The notes: a model not told the origin generated them from the sequence alone. 64,000 nucleotides of DNA from Cycas panzhihuaensis (GCA_023213395.1 CM041465.1:148683741-148747740), one strand, 5' to 3'. Counted from the stretch's first letter, positions 33,278 to 43,688 are shown. Made by a program: numbers and translations.

Positions 33278-34153
33278 GTGGAAATAGCATTGCGAGAAAT
33301 CAGGCAGAGGCCAGGGGAGTCTGTCCTAACGTACATAAGCCGAATGAAGATTATTGCGGCAAGTATGATTAATGAGACAATCACGGATCATAACATGAAA
33401 AATTATTTCGTCAGAGGGCTAAATGAGAAGTTGCGAGCCATGATGCAGGCTCATCCGCTGAAATCCTTCAAGAATGCTCAAGAATTGGCATTAGATTTCG
33501 AGATGGAAATGGATGCCCAAGCAGGGGGACAAGATTCCTTGCTGATGAGATTACAAGACGAGATTAGAGAGCTGAAACAGAATCAGCACAATCGACCCTT
33601 CTGCCAGGTAGGGGTAGCAGAAGAGGACTCTGAATTAGATGCACTAAGGAAAGAGGTAGCCCGATTAAAAATCAGAAATAATCGGGAAGAAGAAGAGACC
33701 TCAAAGAAGAAAGAGCACACTGGAAGGTTGACCAAGTGGTGCCACATATGTGAAGAAAATTCACATACTACTCGGGAGTGTGAATTGAACTTAAAAAACA
33801 ATGTGACGCACCAACAGGAGAAGTGGTGCCACATATGTGAGGTTGATACCCACACAACTAGGGATTGTTTTTACAATTCCAGAGGAAAATCATTCAGAGG
33901 TCGAGGTCGAGGGAGAGGTAACCCACCTCGCAACGTGTATACAACGAGGGGTGCAGCAGAGCCCTCAAGGAAGAAACAACCGATGGGAAGATGCCTCATC
34001 TGCCTACAGTTCGGGCACTGGAAGTCCGAATGTCCGATGAAGTTAGAATACGAACAAAACCGTCAGATAGGTAAATCGTGGGCCCAAGCGACCACAAAAT
34101 GTAAGATTGTAAGGAAAAGCCAAAGCAACGAACTTGATGACGATCGTGTTTAA
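33278..34153 (+). CDS. G2 Gag (capsid C-terminal part and nucleocapsid)
   Basis: 291 residues, structural Gag of a plant gypsy element. Capsid-type helices at 1-80 (REIRQRPGESVLTYISRMK, then NYFVRGLNEKLRAMM). A charged coiled region follows at about 90-145. There are three CCHC knuckles: CHICEENSHTTREC, CHICEVDTHTTRDC and CLICLQFGHWKSEC. An RG-rich patch lies between the second and third (RGRGRGRGN). The true N-terminus is upstream and frameshifted; the 33278 start is only the first ATG-like codon of the open frame. It ends in TAA at 34151-34153, in the same frame as the following Pol ORF. Confidence 0.85.
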   Translation: MEIALREIRQRPGESVLTYISRMKIIAASMINETITDHNMKNYFVRGLNEKLRAMMQAHPLKSFKNAQELALDFEMEMDAQAGGQDSLLMRLQDEIRELKQNQHNRPFCQVGVAEEDSELDALRKEVARLKIRNNREEEETSKKKEHTGRLTKWCHICEENSHTTRECELNLKNNVTHQQEKWCHICEVDTHTTRDCFYNSRGKSFRGRGRGRGNPPRNVYTTRGAAEPSRKKQPMGRCLICLQFGHWKSECPMKLEYEQNRQIGKSWAQATTKCKIVRKSQSNELDDDRV

Positions 34154-34162
34154 ACGAAAAAT

Positions 34163-36304
34163 GTGAAATTGCAGAATAAGCAAAAAGAGAAAGTGGATGA
34201 AGAATATCCACACCCCCCAACTGGATTGGATCGGTATAAACAAGCAAAACAAGTGTTGGAAGGCTTAATCCGGGAGGAAAATCTACTGCCAATGGGTAAG
34301 CCAGAAACAAAAAATGTGTATGTTCGAAAAAACAAACAGAAAGAGCCAGAAAAACTACCAGAAAAATCGACGGTAAAACCCCAAATGATCCAAATGGAGG
34401 AATTATTTAAGGGATTGCCAGCTGAAGACATTCCCAGAATGTTGGTATTAATGGAAAATCTAGTGAAGCAGTTGCAGCTGACTATTCCTCTGTCCCAGGT
34501 GATTGATTGGATTAAAGGAGTGTTGCATAAAGCAGTCACCAAAAGTTTGAAACAAGTTATGCCATCGTTTGACATGGATCCGATGGTAACTATGACCGTA
34601 TTGGGAGAAACATTTCCTCGAGTTATTGTGGATGGAGGAGCAGCAGTAAATGTGTTACCCACTGCAACATGGCGTAAATTGGGCAGCCCGAAGTTGGAAG
34701 CGGCAACATATTCACTCAAGTTGGTTAATGAACTACTGGTACGACCCGTGGGCAGATTGGCCAATATAAAAGTAAACGTGGCAGGGATAGTGGTGAGAGT
34801 TGACTTTACGATCGTAGAAACAGAGAAAGGAGCCACTCCCTACCCAGCGTTACTAGGAAGGCCATGGTTGTACAGAACGCAATGCCTCCAGAATTGGGAA
34901 AAGGTAACCTTCACTTTATCTGACAGCAACAACAAAGTAGTGCTACCGATGCTGGGAAAGAATTCAATTGAGGTAATCCCGGACGAAGGATCCAGCACAA
35001 CAGTGACCAGCACAACGTTCTCTTCCAATGAGGAAGAGCATATTTTCCACACGGCAGAAGAGCCCACGACATCAAAGCAGTATCAGCAGAAAGAACCAAC
35101 GGATCTCGAGGAGGTATACAACTCTTCGGATGACGAACATGGTATGAGGTTCGTGGATTATTGGCTCCAGGATGCATATGAAGTAAACTCTTCTTCATTC
35201 AGATGTAATTTGTTATCTAAATGTGTATCTGCAAACGTTGATAATAATTCAAATTCTTTTGATTATATGCTGACTAATGATCATTTGGAAATTGATAACA
35301 CCCTAGACCAACCAACCCTTAGTTTATCTAATAATTTTCATAGTTTTTTTCTAGTTAGTAGTAACCCTGACATCCCATCTACTTCAGGTGTGGGTCCTGA
35401 GGTAGATTTCCTAACCCCCCCTTTTATGCAACCCGAGGAAGGAAGTAACATTCCCTCCTCTTCTTCCTTAGAGGTACACCCGCCCAGCCATAAATCTCTT
35501 CCAACCATTGGCGCCAAAATTGGAGAAATGGAAGGAGGATTGCTGGTAAGTGCTTCTAGCGAGTCTGGTCTAGGAAACAAAATCACTATTCCGGAAAAAA
35601 CTAGTGGTCAAACCTATATTGGGGATTATGTTAAACCATTCTATGGGGAACAGTTATATGGGACTACCCATTTAATACACTGCATTGAGTATTGGATAGA
35701 ACAGGGTAATGGGGATAGAACTAAATGGCAACAGGATTTAATTCTAACTTTACGAGGGACAGCCTGGTATTGGTACTTAGCTCACCAACATACCCTTATC
35801 CATTGGCAAGAATTGCGAACGATGTTTCGAATACGATTCGATCATCTGGACCAAATAGCTATTCCAATATTCTATGTAGGACATGACCCTAGAAAACACA
35901 TACAGGTGTGTAAACAGAATTGGAAATCTTTGAGTATACCTAAGCGGAATTGGTCTAACTACTTCTACCATACCTTAGGGAGAGTAGCAAAAGATTGGTT
36001 CCTGGGAAGGGAGCAAAACTTAGACATAACTTGGGAAAACCTAAGGGAATCTTTTATCAAAACCTTTAGGTATACCTCAGAAAACCAAAAGGTAGACACA
36101 GTCCTGAAACATATTAGAATAATGAGTATAAAACTAGAGCAGCATGTAACAGATCAGGAAACAATAGAATCCATACAGAGTGAAAACGAGGAAATTGTAA
36201 ATTATCCTGCAGAGTTCACAGAATTCACCATTGGAGAAAGAAAGATAGAAGATACCTGTGGCACAAAATGTAAAACGTCGAAGATGTGGGAAAGACAAAG
36301 CTGA
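34163..36304 (+). CDS. G2 protease followed by a Gag-like insert
   Basis: 713-residue open frame. Residues about 140-255 are a retropepsin-like protease with VIVDGGAAVNVLP (D-G-G instead of D-S/T-G) and ALLGRPWLYRTQ. From about 330 the sequence turns AT-rich and Ser/Asn-rich to about 480. Two capsid-like blocks follow: about 488-560 (LTLRGTAWYWYLAHQ, WQELRTMFRIRF) and about 588-655 (YFYHTLGRVAKDWFLG, WENLRESFIKTFRY). RT begins in another frame at 36286. No Gag-like domain belongs between protease and RT in standard gypsy Pol. It could be a captured gag or a fused gag-only element; function is unknown. Confidence 0.75.
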   Translation: MKLQNKQKEKVDEEYPHPPTGLDRYKQAKQVLEGLIREENLLPMGKPETKNVYVRKNKQKEPEKLPEKSTVKPQMIQMEELFKGLPAEDIPRMLVLMENLVKQLQLTIPLSQVIDWIKGVLHKAVTKSLKQVMPSFDMDPMVTMTVLGETFPRVIVDGGAAVNVLPTATWRKLGSPKLEAATYSLKLVNELLVRPVGRLANIKVNVAGIVVRVDFTIVETEKGATPYPALLGRPWLYRTQCLQNWEKVTFTLSDSNNKVVLPMLGKNSIEVIPDEGSSTTVTSTTFSSNEEEHIFHTAEEPTTSKQYQQKEPTDLEEVYNSSDDEHGMRFVDYWLQDAYEVNSSSFRCNLLSKCVSANVDNNSNSFDYMLTNDHLEIDNTLDQPTLSLSNNFHSFFLVSSNPDIPSTSGVGPEVDFLTPPFMQPEEGSNIPSSSSLEVHPPSHKSLPTIGAKIGEMEGGLLVSASSESGLGNKITIPEKTSGQTYIGDYVKPFYGEQLYGTTHLIHCIEYWIEQGNGDRTKWQQDLILTLRGTAWYWYLAHQHTLIHWQELRTMFRIRFDHLDQIAIPIFYVGHDPRKHIQVCKQNWKSLSIPKRNWSNYFYHTLGRVAKDWFLGREQNLDITWENLRESFIKTFRYTSENQKVDTVLKHIRIMSIKLEQHVTDQETIESIQSENEEIVNYPAEFTEFTIGERKIEDTCGTKCKTSKMWERQS

Positions 36305-37110
36305 AAACAACAGAAATTAATGTTGGCGATTCGGAAAATCCTAAATTCATTCGAATTGGAGATTATTGGGATTCCCGAACAGTAGTCGAGGCTCAGCAAT
36401 TGTTCGAAGAATTTCGTGATGTGTTTGCATGGTCGTATAAAGATCTGAAAGGTATTCCTCCAGAGATAGGAATGCATCATATTGATCTAGTGGAGGACGC
36501 GAAACCAGTGAAACAGCGACCATATCGTATGAATCCGAAGTATAAAGAAAAAGTAAAAGCCGAACTTGACAAAATGTTAGAAGCGGGATATATATATGAA
36601 ATTGACTACAGTGACTGGGTGAGTCCTGTAGTAGTGGTCCCAAAGAAAAACGGGAAAATTCGAGTCTGTGTGGATTACAGACAACTGAACAAAGTGACAA
36701 AAAAGGATCCGTTCCCGTTGCCGTTCACAGAAGATATTCTGGAAGCAGTCAGAGGAAATGAAATTTATTCATTTACAGACGGATTTAGTGGGTACAATCA
36801 AGTGCAGATTGCCCCTGAAGATCAGGCCAAAACAACATTCGTAACAGAATGGGGTACGTACGCCTATAAGGTAATGCCATTCGGTCTTACGAATGCACCA
36901 GCGACATTTCAACGGATTGTGATTAATATTTTTCGTAAGTTCATTGGAGAAAAAGTTGCTGTATTTTTAGACGATTGGACATTATACGGGTTGATGAAAA
37001 ACCATATGGAAAATTTAAGGGAAATGTTGCAAACTTGCCGGGAAAATAAACTGTCTCAATCCAGAAAAGTGTACATTTCTGGTACCATTTGGGAATCTTT
37101 TAGCACATAG
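36286..37110 (+). pseudogene. G2 reverse transcriptase domain
   Basis: Frame is shifted relative to the protease ORF, overlapping it by 19 nt. N-terminal tether and fingers (FAWSYKDLKGIPPEIGMHHI, VVVPKKNGKIRVCVDYRQLN), palm with FTDGFSGYNQVQIAPED, then PFGLTNAPATFQR, and the catalytic box VFLDDWTLYG. Length and order fit a gypsy RT. The frame is lost again at 37110. Confidence 0.85.
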
Positions 37111-37124
37111 TCAAGAAAGAAGGA

Positions 37125-38030
37125 TTGTCGACAGATTCAAATAAAGTGTCTGCCATCTTACACTTTCCGACACCGTATACGAGAAAACAGCTAAAAGGTT
37201 TTTTGGGTTTAACTGGATATTATAGAAAATTTATCAGAGGATATGCGTATATATCGGGACCTGGAAGAGTTACCGAAAAGAATATGGAATGGATTTGGAC
37301 CGAGGATCAGCAACGAGCATTCGAGACACTAAAGCAAGCCATAGTAGCAGCACCGATATTACGATTTCCAGATTGGAAGAAAATCTTCCACGTGCATGTA
37401 GACGCGTCACAATACGCTGTGGGATGCGTATTGGCCCAACCTAGTGATGATAAAATGGATCATCCCATATATTTCGCCAGTCGGAAACTTACAAGAGCAG
37501 AACAGAATTATACGACGACAGAGAGGGAAGCACTCGGCATGGTCTATGCACTACAGAAGTTTCGACATTATTTATTATCTAATCCATTTCTGTTTTTTGT
37601 CGACCACCAAGCATTGATGTATCTGGTGAACAAACCTATTATGCGAGGAAGAATTAGCAGATGGTTAATGCTATTCCAAGAATTTTCGTTCAAAATCATT
37701 GTGAAACCGGGTAAGGCACACATCATCCCAGATCAACTATCGAGAATCAAGAATGGCAAGAAAGCCACGGGAATACCAGATGACTTCCCAGACGCAGCCT
37801 TATTCAGTTTGGATGCAGTTCGAGATCGGTATGAGGGTATACCAGAATACCTAACGACCGGAGAGATCCCAGCAGAATTAGATCGTACGGGAAGAAGGAA
37901 TTTCATTCGAAAAACAGAGTCAGATCACCATCATGGGAATTGTACAAATTGGGACCAGATGACATATTGCGACGTTGTGTTCGACAGCATGAGACAAACC
38001 AGATTATGTCACAAGCTCATGAAGGAGTAG
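37125..38030 (+). pseudogene. G2 RT thumb and RNase H domain
   Basis: Third frame. The RT thumb reads LKGFLGLTGYYRKFIRGYA. RNase H follows with HVDASQYAVGCVLAQ, TTEREALGMVYALQKFRHYL and VDHQALMYLV, giving the expected D-E-D spread. Past about 37930 the frame leaves the coding register and the polyprotein continues at 37940 in another frame. Confidence 0.85.
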
Positions 38031-39073
38031 CGGGTGGCCATATGGGGAAATTGGCCACATGGCGGAAAATCTTGACCTCGGGATTCTGGTGGCCATCGAT
38101 GTTCGACGACGTGAAGAAATGGATTCAAGCATGCGACTACTGCCAACGAGTAGGGAAACCCAACCGATAGGATTTCCAACCATTGCATCCTATACTACCT
38201 TTGGCACCATTTGAAAAATGGGGACTCGACTTTGTGGGGCCAATCAAACCGGCAGCACGACGATCGAACGCTCGATATATTCTAGTAGCGACCGACTACA
38301 CGACAAAGTGGGTAGAAGCACGTGCGTTGAGGAAAGCCGATGCAGAAAGCACAGCAAGGTTTCTGTATGAGGTGATAATCACGAGATTTGGATGCCCCTT
38401 GGAGATCGTTAGCGACCAAGGTGCCCATTTTCTCAACCAGACGATGGAAGCATTAACAACTGCCTTCATGATCAGCCATCACAAATCAACCCCATACTAT
38501 CCCAGAGCTAACGGCCAAGCAGAAAGCTCCAACAAGATAATCGAGAATTGTTTGCGGAAGATATGCGACATCGGCAGATCAGATTGGGCCGAGAAGTTAC
38601 CTTCCGTACTATGGGCTTTTCGTACGACATATAAAAGATCGGTGGGACAAACACCATTCCAGCTTGTGTATGGCACAGAAGCCATCCTTCCAACCGAGTT
38701 CGAGATACCCAGCTTACGAGTGGCAATACAATGCCGACTCGACGACCTCCAGTCCCTGGAACGACGACTGGAAGATTTAATACGGTTGGAAGAAACGCGA
38801 CATCTCGCCAATTGGGTGCAGCATATAGAGAAACGACGACAAAAGGCGTGGCATGACCGCCATTTGCGGAAACCACAATTCCATGAGGGTGATCATGTAT
38901 TGCTATACGACAGCAAATTCAAAACGCACCCCGGTAAACTCAAGATGCGATGGTTAGGACCATACATCGCAGAAAGAATTTTCGAGAATGGTTCAGTGCA
39001 GCTTCGAGAAATCGACGGACCCCTGCTACCAACACGGGTAAATGGTAGCAGACTCAAGTCCTATATCGAGTAG
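37940..39073 (+). pseudogene. G2 integrase
   Basis: HHCC finger at 38010-38155 (HEGVAGGHMGKLATW, then ACDYCQR). A single in-frame TAG at 38168-38170 interrupts it and the same frame then continues. Catalytic core: GLDFVGPIK, VSDQGAHFLNQ and GQAESSNKIIENC supply D-D-E. The C-terminal GPY/F-type module reads KLKMRWLGPYIAERIF, and the ORF ends at 39073. No chromodomain is obvious. Confidence 0.9.
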
Positions 39074-39289
39074 CCAATACCACCGGTAGGATCACCGGTT
39101 GTACCATAGCGTATTGCATGATATTGAGGCAATCGACTGCCTTGATACCGAGCCATGATCCAGTTCGGTATGGATATAAAAATTGAAAAAAATTGGAAAA
39201 AATAAAAATAACCATAACTCATTCTGATACAAGCAACAGCAGCATAATCCGAGAGAAACCAGAGGGAAACTCATCAGCATACAGGCGAA

Positions 39290-39740
39290 TTACAGGGTAC
39301 GTACCAAATTAGGTACGTTACCAGGTACGTACAGTTGGACAGTGATAAAAGTGTAAAATACACTATACGTACCAAGTAATTCATAAAAGTACGCATAGTG
39401 GAAAAAGTGACTCCGAATTATACTATACGCACTAAAAGTGCACGCAGTGCACGCATAGTAGAAAAAATTTTAAGTGACTCAATTACATTATACGTACCAA
39501 AAAAGTACGCGGGCAGGTACGTACAGTGCACAGGAGCGTAAACTTGAGTTTTGCATTATACGTACCAACGACGTACGTAATCGAAAGCACGACCGTAAAA
39601 AGACTTGAAAGGCTATTAGCGTTATACGTACCAAAGGAAGTACGTAATCGCACGCATAGCGGCCAGCCTTAACAAAGATATCGTACCAAGGGCGCGTATA
39701 AGACAAAATACGCAAAACGACAAATTATTACGTACCTGCG
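39290..39740 (+). repeat. GTACG-rich tandem repeat array in the G2 tail
   Basis: TATACG(T/C)AC recurs at 39364, 39424, 39489, 39557 and 39623 (spacing 60-68), mostly followed by inverted GTACGCATA or GTACGTAA, so each unit can form a hairpin. The motif GTACGCAT is shared with the G2 LTR. Confidence 0.8.
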
Positions 39741-39909
39741 AACATTCCCGTGCGGTACGCAGAGCGGAACGGACCACGGAGCGCAAGGGTTTGCTCTGCA
39801 CGCATCACGTTGATCGAACAAATAAACGCGGCGGCTCCTGAGGTACGTGACGCGCGGTTCTACTGCACGATTAGGGTTTTCTGCTTACTTTTGGGAATCC
39901 ACAGCCATT

Positions 39910-40981
39910 ATGAGCACGGTAGGGTGCCAAGAGGCATATATTCCTAAGTTGAAACAGGACCTCCAAGCCCTACCAGCAGCATTTCAGGCAAAAATCAAGC
40001 AGGCAGGCTGGACAGATTACATTTTTTGCAACCCCATGTATTATGACCCACAGTTAATGGACCAAATTTTGTTGGCCCTAAAAGCAAACAGCGGCAAGGC
40101 CAAATTGGACGCAGAGATAGTCCACACCATCACTAGACTTCCCAAGGAGGGAGAAGTTCCATTGGGAACCAAGAGGTCAGAGGTAGACAGGGAAATGTGG
40201 ATGAAGAAGTTATGCCATCCAAACACCCAGATAATGTCTGCGGAATCGTGGTAGCCGACATCATGGATATCAAATTACGGGTGGCTAAGGTAATTAATTC
40301 CATTTTTGTCGAAAAGAAAATATACCTACATTCGGGAGGAATGATGCGTACTCTTGCAACCGGATGGAGAAAGAATGAACTGGTCCGAATTTTTAGCAGA
40401 AAATATGAGACAAAGATGCTTGCAGGTGAAATCAGACCCAACCCTTCCGCCATCCTTCATTACTCGGCTATTCTATTCTACCGGTCCTAAGTCCAATTAA
40501 CAAGAACCACTATTTCTCCTGAACCAATCATCAAACAGTGGGTTGCAGAGTTCCCAGATACGACTACCAGTATGGAAGTTAAAAGGAGAATTCAGAAACA
40601 GATGCAGAAGGTACTTACCTGGTTACAAAGAACCCCAGGTACACCTGTTCCTCACAGGACAAAGCAAGTTGTCCATCGACGTGGGAAGAGGAAGAAAGGA
40701 GAGGACGAGTCAGAAGAAGAGAAAGAAGAGGAGGCAGAGGCATCCTGGGAAGATTGGGAAGACTTCCAAAGAAAGAAGAGGTTGGAGAGCCCTCAGCACC
40801 GCCTACACCACAGGACAAAGCGGGGCCAATTATACAAATGATTCAGGATATGGAGGCAGGGTACAAAGCTGAGATAGCAGCCCTTCAGGAGAAGATAAAA
40901 GAAAAAGATGCCATCATTGCTACCCTGACACAAATAAACGAAGAAATTCTGGGACAACCGAGGCAGCAGGAGCCGCCTTGA
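39910..40981 (+). pseudogene. Extra ORF between pol and 3' LTR of G2
   Basis: Sense-strand reading frame in three pieces: 39910-40254 (starts MSTVGCQEAYIPKLKQDL; AAFQAKIKQAGWTDYIFCNP), about 40232-40841 (includes KVINSIFVEKKIYLHSGGM and ILHYSAILFYRS, then an E/K-rich basic-acidic tail) and 40754-40981 (coiled coil EAGYKAEIAALQEKIKEKD). Frame changes and a stop near 40490 break it. It is not gag, pol or env-like; no signal peptide or membrane span is seen. Some plant gypsy lineages carry additional 3' ORFs; I do not recognise this one. Confidence 0.55.
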
Positions 40982-41075
40982 GACAGAGTGGGGGAGGGAT
41001 ACCCCGAAATTTTGATTTTTTGGAGTTTTGTTGAGCAAGGATGCTCAAACCCATAAATCATTGACCCCGGATAGA

Positions 41076-41921
41076 TGTTGGCATCAAAATTGACTCAATG
41101 GCTGTGTGAGGACCAGAGGTAGGTCAGATAACCTGGGTTGTGCAGGTACGGACCGTACGGAGGTACGCACGAGGCAAAACGGCAAAGAAACAGGCATTCT
41201 GGGTACGAGGACAAAAGCGCACTGAACGGCACGCATGACAGAACGCATCAGGGCGGAACGCAACTAAACGGCAGACGCATGACCTGTGGAGACCAGGAAG
41301 ACCGGGAGGTGCCGCACGCATTTTGACGCATTTTAACCAAAGGAAAGATTAATTAAGAGTAAACAAAGTGATTAAGTGAAGAGGTACGCATAAAGTGAAC
41401 AGGTACGCATGACTGAAGGGGTACGGTTATGATGCATACCATAACCCTTCAGCCAAAAGGTACCAACAGGAGTACTTAAGGAGGTACGCATGATTCACCT
41501 GGTTAGGGTGAGGGCCGGACATCCAAGGGACGCAAAGGTGCGAGACCAAGACGTATGACAAATTTAATAAAGCATGAGTACATGATAAGTACCATCTGGG
41601 TACGCATATGTAACAGAGGATCAGATGTCACCGGAATGCTCAGAATGCATTCCAAATTTCTATGTAAATGAACTGTTGAATTAATAAAAGAAGAGTTATG
41701 TGGAAATTGGTGCATTCTTGGTATGTATTGATGATATGTTGGAGTATGTATTGATTGATTGCATCACTGTACCGTTCTGTGAATTATATATGGAATGTAT
41801 GTGGAATGCATATGAATAACCATGTTGACAGTGTCCTAAAACTAGACTATAGCGCTGTGTAACCTTGACAAGTGAGCAAGGGGTGTCTTGTAAGTGTAAT
41901 AAGGCACCCTACCAGTCAACA
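41076..41921 (+). repeat. 3' LTR of G2
   Basis: Partner of 31413-32250. Long identical stretches are broken by clusters of small indels and substitutions (for example 41220-41330, 41540-41565, 41755-41780). Confidence 0.95.
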
Positions 41922-41964
41922 TGAATGCTATATTTTTTGTCTATAAGTAGTGGGTATTGCCACA
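41922..41964 (+). repeat. LTR1 of TR-GAG2, 3' end after the G2 insertion
   Basis: Repeats TGAAT (the G2 TSD), then continues to TTGCCACA. The same sequence is uninterrupted in LTR3 at about 50225-50269. Confidence 0.85.
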
Positions 41965-42689
41965 AGTGGTATTAGAGCTTCATTTTCAGGAGTATAAATG
42001 GAAGAATGTTGGAAAAATAGTTGCAAATTTGATTTGACTAGGCTTGTTTTACAAAATTTGAGTGATTATATCACAAGTTTTGGAGTGAAATTGCGAAAAT
42101 TATAGGGAATTTAATTTCGACCTACTGTTTGTTGCTATTTTAAGGGCTAAAATATGCTACTGTAACTTCAAATGGCCATAACTTTTACTATAGATGTTCG
42201 ATTGGCCTCAATTTAAAAAAAAATCTGTCTCAACACCAATTTTCTATTGGAAGTAGTTTCATATCCATCAGATATTGAAGTAAGAAGTTATTGATATTTT
42301 AGTAACAAGTACTGCTGCAGTCCCCAGAAACTTTAATTGTGACCCACATTAAAAGGGCCTTAAGAATTGCTAAAGGTATCCAAATGACCTCAAATTTTTA
42401 AAACTTTGTTTTGGTTTGAAGCATAAATTATTCACAAAAAAAAAAAAAACTCAATTTGGAGTTCTAGTTCAAAAATTATTGCTATTTTAGTAGAGGGTAT
42501 TGCCACTATCCAAAAATTCAAATTTTTTATCCAACTTGCAAGGGTCACTATAGGAGCTAAAAAGTTTCAAATCATCTCAAATCAGGTCTATTGGAGATGT
42601 TTTGAAGTTCTTTCCACTTAGGAAAGGGGATCATTCAATTTGGGTTAGTGGTGAAAAAGTTGTATAATTTTTGTTTTGTTTTCAAAATA

Positions 42690-42809
42690 GGGTACCTGGA
42701 CGTTTTCGTATGTAACTCCTGCTACAGGCACCAGATTTCAGTTTTGTTTGAACTGTTGGAATCTTGGTTCAAAGACGATCGATTTGAGTGGCCATATGGT
42801 ATAGTTTTG
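42690..42809 (+). CDS. Conserved 40-codon frame upstream of gag (TR-GAG2)
   Basis: Reads GYLDVFVCNSCYRHQISV, then ESWFKDDRFEWPYG and IVL. The same 40 codons, without gaps, are at 59974-59855 on the minus strand in TR-GAG3; 27 of 40 residues agree, and ten codon differences are synonymous. It lies inside an open frame 42648-42848 that lacks an ATG, and a stop separates it from the gag ATG at 42868. It may be an upstream ORF, an older gag N-terminus, or a constrained RNA. Confidence 0.45.
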
Positions 42810-42867
42810 GATGATGCATGGTGTAGATTTGAATCCTTAAAGTTGTAGCCCTTATTGACAAAGAAAA

Positions 42868-43085
42868 ATGGAGTTCAATTTTTTTCAATCCAGATGAAGG
42901 CTTTGATGCCAGAGAATGGCTAGAATTGGTCGAAACATTGAATGAGTACATGTATGATACAAGAATTGAAGAGTATGGACCATGCATGGAACTTCTTTTG
43001 GAAGGGAAAGCTCTTAATTGGTCTAGTGAACCCAAATTATGCAGTGATTGGAATTGGTTTAAAGTGATGCTAATAGTCACATCAT
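42868..43085 (+). pseudogene. TR-GAG2 gag fragment
   Basis: ATG at 42868, shifted after about ten codons. The main frame reads FFNPDEGFDAREWLELVETL, then LLLEGKALNWSSEP and WNWFKVMLIV, a short capsid-like segment (W...L.L.G.A..W). It matches the start of the TR-GAG3 gag (MERDFFNLEDCDDIKKWIED). Nothing Gag-like follows 43085. Confidence 0.6.
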
Positions 43086-43688
43086 GGGACTGGAGGTAAG
43101 ATAAGCAAATTCAAACTAGCCCAACACACAATAGCTCGGCAAATGAGGAATGGGAAGTACCCACTCTTGATGAAAAGGATCTAATTATATACAATGTGAA
43201 GAATTAGGCAATGGGAAATTCGTACACCCATAAGACGACACCAAGTAGATGATGGAGCAGGATTTAGCGGCCTAAGAAGAATTTGTCCAATCTTATGAAG
43301 GAACTTGAGTAGCCCGAGGAAGAGTCTATGCAATCGAGCAAACCCCATAAGCATTCTTAGCACCTCTCATTCCTTGAGCAATGTCATTTGAGGACAAAAT
43401 GTGCAATCACAAAACAGAAGCATAGCCAAGCATCAGAGGCACCACATAAGTGCCATGATCGCTTTAATACAGGACAAGATACAACATGTACCTAGTCCCA
43501 GGAATGACATCTACAAATTCAGGTCACTCGTCAACAATTTCCAATAGAAGTCACAAGAGCGGACTCAATTTTTATGACATACAGGATTTAGCAGGTGATG
43601 ACTAGAACAACTAGTCAAAGTTAGACCTAACAAGATCTACACGCAACTACCTATACTTTGAGGGTGAAGTATTTCAAGAAGGGAAGAG

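Larger units (their letters stand above)
31413..41921 (+). mobile_element. Ty3/gypsy element G2, nearly complete
   Basis: 10.5-kb element with perfect TSD TGAAT (31408-31412 and 41922-41926). LTRs of 838 and 846 bp, a primer-binding site, gag, protease, RT, RNase H and integrase in gypsy order, then a 2-kb tail with a repeat array and an additional ORF before the 3' LTR. Pol has four to five lesions only. Two features are odd: a Gag-like insert between protease and RT, and the extra 3' ORF. Confidence 0.95.
41965..43688 (+). other. Interior 1 of TR-GAG2 (leader, upstream frame, gag fragment)
   Basis: Primer-binding site TGGTATTAGAGC (41967-41978). The leader to 42650 contains loosely repeated GGCCATAACTTT...CCTCAATTT motifs, also in interior 2 and in TR-GAG1. 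The upstream frame at 42690-42809 is described separately. The tail from 43090 is non-coding and ends in a purine tract (AAGAAGGGAAGAG, about 43676-43688). Confidence 0.65.

Noticed and set aside
34150-34836. 228-residue ORF on the minus strand
   Set aside because: It is the antisense shadow of the G2 protease ORF; the plus strand has clear protease motifs, the minus strand none.
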